From Propionibacteriaceae bacterium UBA7704 (GTDB lineage: Bacteria > Actinomycetota > Actinomycetes > Propionibacteriales > Propionibacteriaceae), in contig DLGC01000015.1 in the NCBI GenBank assembly GCA_002482525.1, positions 92,725 to 156,724 of the forward strand: a stretch of 64,000 nucleotides of DNA, given 5' to 3'. This document shows, in pieces, positions 60,451 to 64,000 of this stretch (positions within the stretch are counted from its first letter, which is position 1; each line of letters begins with the position of its first letter). The position numbers and the translations under genes are program-made. The notes beneath the pieces are model-generated. The model was not told the origin of the DNA. It saw only the letters and a program-made list of their open reading frames with translations, and ran no database searches.

Positions 60451-60599
60451 CGAAAGTGAAAAGGCTGGTCTCAGTCGGCAGGGCGGTCCGTTTCGTGCTC
60501 GCACTCGGCATGATCGGCTACCTGACCTGGGATTGGTGGCAGCGCCGGAACCAACGCTCGGCGGATATCTGGTCCGCAGGAACTGATCCCATCGACTAG
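60447..60599 (+). CDS. 50-residue membrane protein between two LCP genes
   Basis: Too short for routine ORF lists. GTG 60447 overlaps the previous stop (GTGA) with GGGAGG before it. Basic start (VTKVKRLVSVGRAVRF), one hydrophobic helix (about 17-30: VLALGMIGYLTWDWW), basic RR loop, acidic tail. It is conserved in position between two LCP-type genes, which argues for a real, coupled gene. Could hold the LCP proteins together. Confidence 0.6.
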   Translation: MTKVKRLVSVGRAVRFVLALGMIGYLTWDWWQRRNQRSADIWSAGTDPID

Positions 60600-60622
60600 A
60601 TCCACACGTTTCGGGGGGAACG

Positions 60623-61645
60623 ATGGACGATCTTGGTCTGGACGTGTTCAACGAGGCTGGGCACGATCCGCGGCCGGATCCAGGCGAGCACACGAAGCAG
60701 CGAAAGTGGCTGCGGCGATCCTTGCTGGCGCTGACCGTCGTGATCGCCCTGGTGGTCGGCGTGGCCGGCTTCTACGTGGCGGTGGGGCTGTCGGCCCTGC
60801 AAGGACTGAAACGCGAACCCGGCCTCTTGCCCACCGACAACCCCGAGCCCATCACCCAGACCATGGACGACGGACCGGTCGACATCGTGCTCATCGGTTC
60901 GGATTCACGCGGTTCTGATCGCGGCCGCAGCGACACCCTGATGGTCGCTCATCTCAATACGGAGCGAAACGCCCTGTATCTCATCTCGTTCCCGCGCGAT
61001 CTCTACGTCGAAATCCCTGGCCACGGCAAGAACAAGATCAATGCCGCCTACGCCTTCGGCGGCCCGGCTCTGGCCGTCAAGACTCTGCAGAACACCACCG
61101 GCGTGACCATGGATCACACCGCGATCATCGACTTCGAGGGATTCATCGGTCTCACCACCGATGTCGGCGGCGTCACCGTCTTCAACCAGATCGCCTCGAG
61201 CAACCTGGGCTATGACTTTCCCCGTGGCGACATCACCATCAAAGGCGAGCAGGCCTTGGCCTACGTGCGCCAGCGGTATGGACTGCCGCGCGGTGACTTC
61301 GATCGCGCTGAACGCCAGCGCATCGTGGTTCGCGCTTTGATCCTCAAACTGCTCAAGCCGGGCACCGTTGCCAACCCCGCCACCTTCAACGCCGTGGCAA
61401 GCAAGCTCGGGTCCTATGTCACCATCGACGAACGACTCACCAACGACGTCATCTGGAACTTGGCCACCGGCACCAACATCGGCACCTCGGGACAGATCCG
61501 CCAGTTGCAGGCCCCCATTGCTCGGGCGAAGCGGATCAACGGGGCCGACGTACTGTTGGCCGACCGTGGCAGGCTGACCGAGTTGTCCGAGGCGATCCGC
61601 ACCGATCAACTCGGTGCCTATTGGGACGCCTACGGCGAGGAGTGA
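60623..61645 (+). CDS. LCP-family cell-wall glycopolymer ligase
   Basis: 340 residues. Cytoplasmic N-terminus (1-32), one membrane helix (33-55), then the LCP domain: VDIVLIGSDSRGSDRGRSDTLMVAHL, LYLISFPRDLYVEIPGHGKNKINAAYAFGG, and LAYVRQRYGLPRGDFDRAERQRIVVRALI with the Arg residues that bind lipid pyrophosphate. LCP proteins move wall polymers such as arabinogalactan or teichoic-like chains from lipid carriers to peptidoglycan. GGGGGAACG before the ATG. Third gene of the LCP cluster; ends next to a convergent gene. Confidence 0.93.
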   Translation: MDDLGLDVFNEAGHDPRPDPGEHTKQRKWLRRSLLALTVVIALVVGVAGFYVAVGLSALQGLKREPGLLPTDNPEPITQTMDDGPVDIVLIGSDSRGSDRGRSDTLMVAHLNTERNALYLISFPRDLYVEIPGHGKNKINAAYAFGGPALAVKTLQNTTGVTMDHTAIIDFEGFIGLTTDVGGVTVFNQIASSNLGYDFPRGDITIKGEQALAYVRQRYGLPRGDFDRAERQRIVVRALILKLLKPGTVANPATFNAVASKLGSYVTIDERLTNDVIWNLATGTNIGTSGQIRQLQAPIARAKRINGADVLLADRGRLTELSEAIRTDQLGAYWDAYGEE

Positions 61646-62059
61646 TCACTCGAAGAAGTAGTCGTTGTCCTCGTCGACCGGCGCCAGCGCCAATCCCAGG
61701 GCCTGCCCGACAGCCATGGCATGGTCGGCGGGATCGTTCATGGTGTTGAGTCGGACCCGCAGCTGCGGGTCCACCGAAGCCGTCTGAGCCATCAAGTCGG
61801 TGTTCTCGAACTCGAGCTGTGTCGGATCGCCGTCGGGATTGATCCGCAGCCGCAGGTAGAGCCCCGCGGGCGGCCATTCATCACCGTAGAGCTCGGCCAG
61901 ACCCAGCTCGGGGTAACGGCGCAGGAACGAATCGGGGTCAGCACGGAAGGTCACCTCGCGCCAGCCGGTCTCCGGCGTGACCGCGACGGCCTCGAACTCC
62001 AATCCATAGGGCGCCAACTCGTCCATGAGGAGTTCGATGTAGCCCTCCAGCAGTTCCAT
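61646..62059 (-). CDS. Hypothetical protein, DUF-like acidic domain
   Basis: 137 residues, acidic and soluble, no signal. Helix-rich N-terminus (ELLEGYIELLMDELAPYGLEFE) and mixed remainder (GWREVTFRADPDSFLRRYPELG, LYLRLRINPDGDPTQLEFEN) ending in VDEDNDYFFE. I do not recognise a family. Its stop is directly next to the LCP stop on the other strand. RBS before ATG 62059 is not clear. Function unknown. Confidence 0.55.
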   Translation of the reverse strand: MELLEGYIELLMDELAPYGLEFEAVAVTPETGWREVTFRADPDSFLRRYPELGLAELYGDEWPPAGLYLRLRINPDGDPTQLEFENTDLMAQTASVDPQLRVRLNTMNDPADHAMAVGQALGLALAPVDEDNDYFFE

Positions 62060-62236
62060 GGCAACACCGTACCGAATTCACCCCAGCTCGACCGCCAGAT
62101 GGGCGCGAACACCCGAAGCCGGCCACACCGGCACGGGTTTGAACCGATCCCAACAAGCACAGACGCCATCACCGGCAGCAGGTGGCGGCGTTTGTGGGTC
62201 TTCCCGAACGATTCTCGACTATGCGCACGGCGTTGC

Positions 62237-62268
62237 GACCCGCTGACTCCTCATGCGCTCAGCGGGTC
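62237..62268 (-). terminator. Hairpin downstream of the ArsR gene
   Basis: Perfect 10-bp stem GACCCGCTGA (62237-62246) with 62259-62268 around a 12-base loop, about 70 bases after the arsR stop on the minus strand. No U-run. Probable terminator; the remainder of 62060-62338 has no gene I can support. Confidence 0.45.
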
Positions 62269-62338
62269 TGAGGGCACAGGTCCCGATCAGGTCGCTGTGC
62301 GGCGGCTCGGCGCAGGTCCGCTGGAACGTCATGCCGCC

Positions 62339-62686
62339 TCAGCTGGAGCGTCGAAGCACCTCGGCTAGTCGGGCCATCGTGTGTTCGTCGCGTTTGTAGT
62401 GAGTCCACTTGCCGATGCGGGTGGCTCGTACGAGGCCAGCGCGCTCCAGTGTGGCCATGTAGGACGAGATGGTCGACTGCGCCAATCCCGACTTGGCTTG
62501 CAGGTGACTCACGCACACTCCGTACTCGTCTCGATCCGCAATCGGCTCCCAATCCGCGAACTCACGGTGCGGATCCTGGAGCCAGGTCATGATCTGCAAC
62601 CGTGTCGGATTTGCCAGTGCTTTGAGTGCTTCCACCGTTGCTTCGACATCGTCGCGCGCTGACCCTCTCGCGGCCGAATCAGACAT
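62339..62686 (-). CDS. ArsR-family winged-helix regulator
   Basis: 115 residues. ALKALANPTRLQIMTWL starts the ArsR fold. VCVSHLQAKSGLAQSTISSYMATLERAGLVRATRIGKWTHYKRDE is the recognition helix and wing. A Cys in YGVCVSHL corresponds to the alpha-3 metal or thiol site in some ArsR proteins, but the classical CxC pair is missing, so the signal may be redox or an electrophile rather than metal. Divergent from the NmrA-like gene, which is its likely target. Confidence 0.88.
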   Translation of the reverse strand: MSDSAARGSARDDVEATVEALKALANPTRLQIMTWLQDPHREFADWEPIADRDEYGVCVSHLQAKSGLAQSTISSYMATLERAGLVRATRIGKWTHYKRDEHTMARLAEVLRRSS

Positions 62687-62712
62687 GACAGCCCCCCTCT
62701 GATCTACGAACC

Positions 62713-62718
62713 ACTATA
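62713..62718 (-). promoter_or_regulatory. Possible -10 element of the arsR gene
   Basis: TATAGT on the minus strand, 27 bases before the ATG. No good -35 is seen. CGATGCG (62722-62728) beside it recurs inverted as CGCATCG next to the divergent promoter, perhaps ArsR half-sites. Confidence 0.35.
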
Positions 62719-62771
62719 CGTCGATGCGATGTCGCGGAGGGCCGTAGCGAGACCCCACCGACCATTTCATA

Positions 62772-62799
62772 TTGACGCATCGCTATGTATCGATATGAT
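62772..62799 (+). promoter_or_regulatory. Promoter of the NmrA-like gene
   Basis: TTGACG at 62772-62777, a 16-base spacer containing TATGTATCGA, then TATGAT at 62794-62799. Strong match to the primary sigma consensus in an AT-rich patch. Predicted start near 62806. An ArsR dimer binding here would block it. Confidence 0.7.
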
Positions 62800-62861
62800 G
62801 GAGATGGTCGTCGCCGCCCGACCAGCCCCAGCGCCCTACGTCCATGGAAGAGGAGTCCCTG

Positions 62862-63815
62862 ATGTCTGTTCACACCAAGCCGTTGATCGTCGTGGTCGGC
62901 GCCACCAGCAAGCAGGGCAGAAGTGTCGCAACCTCGCTCCTAGAAAGCGGGGATTTTCAGGTGCGCGCCCTGACCCGCAACAGCTCGTCGCCCCAGGCGC
63001 AGAAGCTAGCAAGGGCGGGTGCCGAACTACTCGAGGTGCCGCTGGAGCCGGGACACCAAAACGAGTTCGAGCAGGCGTTCCGATCTGCCGAGGGTGCCTT
63101 CTTGATGACCCCGCCCGTGTCGCCCCCGTCGACCGACGAGTTCACCCTCGGCTGCGAGCTTGCCGACGCTGCGGTGGCCGCAGACGTCGCACATATCGTC
63201 TTCAGCACCCTGGAGAACGTTGATGAGCGATCCGGGGGCACGAAGTTCGCTCCGCATTTCACTGACAAAGCGCTCGTTGCCGATCACATCCGCACGCTTC
63301 CCATCACACATACCTTCGTGATGTTGTCGTTCTTCTACACCAACGCACTGGAGTACTACGCGCCTCGGATCGACGGCGACACCGTGGTGATGCCCTTCTA
63401 CCTACCCGAAGACTTCCGAGCTCCATTCGTGGACCCGCTCACTGCCACCGGTCCCGCCGTCCGCGAAGTGCTGTCGAACCCGCACACCTACCACGGCGCC
63501 TCGCTGCCCATCGTGGGTGAGGTGATCTCCCCTCGCGAGATGGTCGATACGTTCTCACGCGTGACCGGCCTGAAGGCCGAGTACGGCGACGCCTGCTCCC
63601 GCGAACGATTCGTCGAGTTCTTCCCCGCATTCGCGGCAAACCCACTCGATGTCGACGAGATCCTTGGCATGGCCGAGTACGCGGTCGACTTCGGCTACTA
63701 CTCCGGTGACCGTGACCTGCAATGGAGCCGAAGTAACAACGCCAGCACACTGACCTGGGAGCAGTTCCTCCGTACCACCGCCTGGCGCGGCAACCGCGTC
63801 TCGTACCGGAACTGA
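62862..63815 (+). CDS. NmrA-family NAD(P)-binding oxidoreductase
   Basis: 317 residues from ATG 62862, preferred because AGAGGAG lies 7 bases before it; ATG 62844 adds six residues. Extended SDR fold: LIVVVGATSKQGRSVATSLLESG (nucleotide loop), RALTRN (Arg for NADP), GAFLMTPPV, IVFSTLENVDERSGGTKFAPHFTDKALVADHIR. The Tyr-x-x-x-Lys pair is not kept, as in NmrA/HSCARG-type redox sensors. Likely responds to the NADPH state or reduces a small electrophile. Regulated by the divergent ArsR gene. Confidence 0.88.
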   Translation: MSVHTKPLIVVVGATSKQGRSVATSLLESGDFQVRALTRNSSSPQAQKLARAGAELLEVPLEPGHQNEFEQAFRSAEGAFLMTPPVSPPSTDEFTLGCELADAAVAADVAHIVFSTLENVDERSGGTKFAPHFTDKALVADHIRTLPITHTFVMLSFFYTNALEYYAPRIDGDTVVMPFYLPEDFRAPFVDPLTATGPAVREVLSNPHTYHGASLPIVGEVISPREMVDTFSRVTGLKAEYGDACSRERFVEFFPAFAANPLDVDEILGMAEYAVDFGYYSGDRDLQWSRSNNASTLTWEQFLRTTAWRGNRVSYRN

Positions 63816-64000
63816 TCAGCCCACGCCGACCTCGTCCGCTGCCCCTTGACTACCGAAGACCCGAACCAGTGGCAGCAGACCGACATCACCGAGCACTGTC
63901 CAGCCAAAGAACGGTGCGCCTGCGCCCGATCACAGACCGACGGCCCAAGTGGGGCATGCGTCGCGACTCACCACGGCGGGGATTCGCGCGGACCGCTGCG

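Noticed and set aside
62100..62170. tRNA-like GGTTTGAACC stretch
   Set aside because: No acceptor stem or D-arm can be folded around it.
63816..64000. Possible partial gene at the right edge
   Set aside because: No frame with plausible codon use or recognisable sequence; only short shadow frames are open. I see nothing I can support in these 185 bases.
1..64000. CRISPR arrays, insertion sequences, integrases, tRNA or rRNA genes
   Set aside because: None seen: no regularly spaced repeats, transposase or integrase motifs, or RNA-gene signatures were found by reading both strands.

Overview
The window is GC-rich DNA with very high coding density, many GTG starts and 1-8 base gene overlaps. The gene set is that of a free-living high-GC Gram-positive actinobacterium: FolP2-type dihydropteroate synthase homologue, Tad/Flp pilus locus, LCP cell-wall ligases, an MMPL exporter with a YhgE/Pip partner, a Nur-like Fur-family regulator, a single-chain pyruvate carboxylase, and an ilvD of the 612-residue type. 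A phosphofructokinase of the Gly/Lys group, class I fumarase, lactate dehydrogenase and a CbiMNQO importer would suit a facultatively fermenting member of the Propionibacteriales. That placement is inference, because no rRNA or other marker gene is present. I saw no tRNA, rRNA, CRISPR array, insertion sequence or prophage.

Layout. 1-4850: a 5'-truncated YgjV-like protein; a divergent locus with a WXG-like/DUF4474 protein, its lipoprotein and an unknown partner; a small membrane protein and a second lipoprotein. 4979-16191: housekeeping metabolism (phosphofructokinase, PhzF-like isomerase, ilvD, HAD phosphatase, zinc alcohol dehydrogenase, DUF3422 protein, PLP aminotransferase, FMN reductase, pdxH, folP2, DUF5684 membrane protein). 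16293-19679: pyruvate carboxylase. 19911-26789: isochorismatase-like hydrolase, a patatin-like protein without its serine, a lipoprotein, an ATP-grasp/alpha-E fusion coupled to a transglutaminase, a small GNAT, and a lipid-anchored cell-wall amidase.

26811-36023 is a complete Tad/Flp pilus locus. The pseudopilin genes tadE/tadG are divergent from flp-cpaB-tadZ-tadA-tadB-tadC and a prepilin peptidase. The region around flp carries about six copies of an inverted repeat with half-site GTCMCCC and two further palindromes, so the locus looks heavily regulated. 36069-42487: universal stress protein, ornithine aminotransferase, a CbiMNQO-type Co/Ni importer next to a Fur-family gene with a Nur-type box between them, and citrate synthase with a textbook terminator. 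42722-45522: a secreted protein, class I fumarase and a small membrane protein.

45751-50084 is the most interesting region. It is a tightly coupled five-gene operon: a 4'-phosphopantetheinyl transferase, a small carrier protein with a TSHA modification site, an acyl-CoA-dehydrogenase-like flavoprotein, a stand-alone amino acid:[carrier protein] ligase (a tRNA-synthetase-derived enzyme), and a tandem alpha/beta hydrolase whose second half has a cysteine nucleophile. Together they predict that an amino acid is loaded on a carrier protein, oxidised there, then released or transferred to an unknown acceptor.

50106-64000: lactate dehydrogenase; a TetR regulator with two tandem operators in front of an MMPL transporter (fused to a degenerate ABC-ATPase-like domain) and a YhgE/Pip protein; an acyltransferase, an SDR, a sigma-region-4-like protein; a degenerate LCP protein, a 50-residue membrane protein and an intact LCP ligase; an unknown protein; and an ArsR regulator divergent from an NmrA-type NAD(P)-binding protein.
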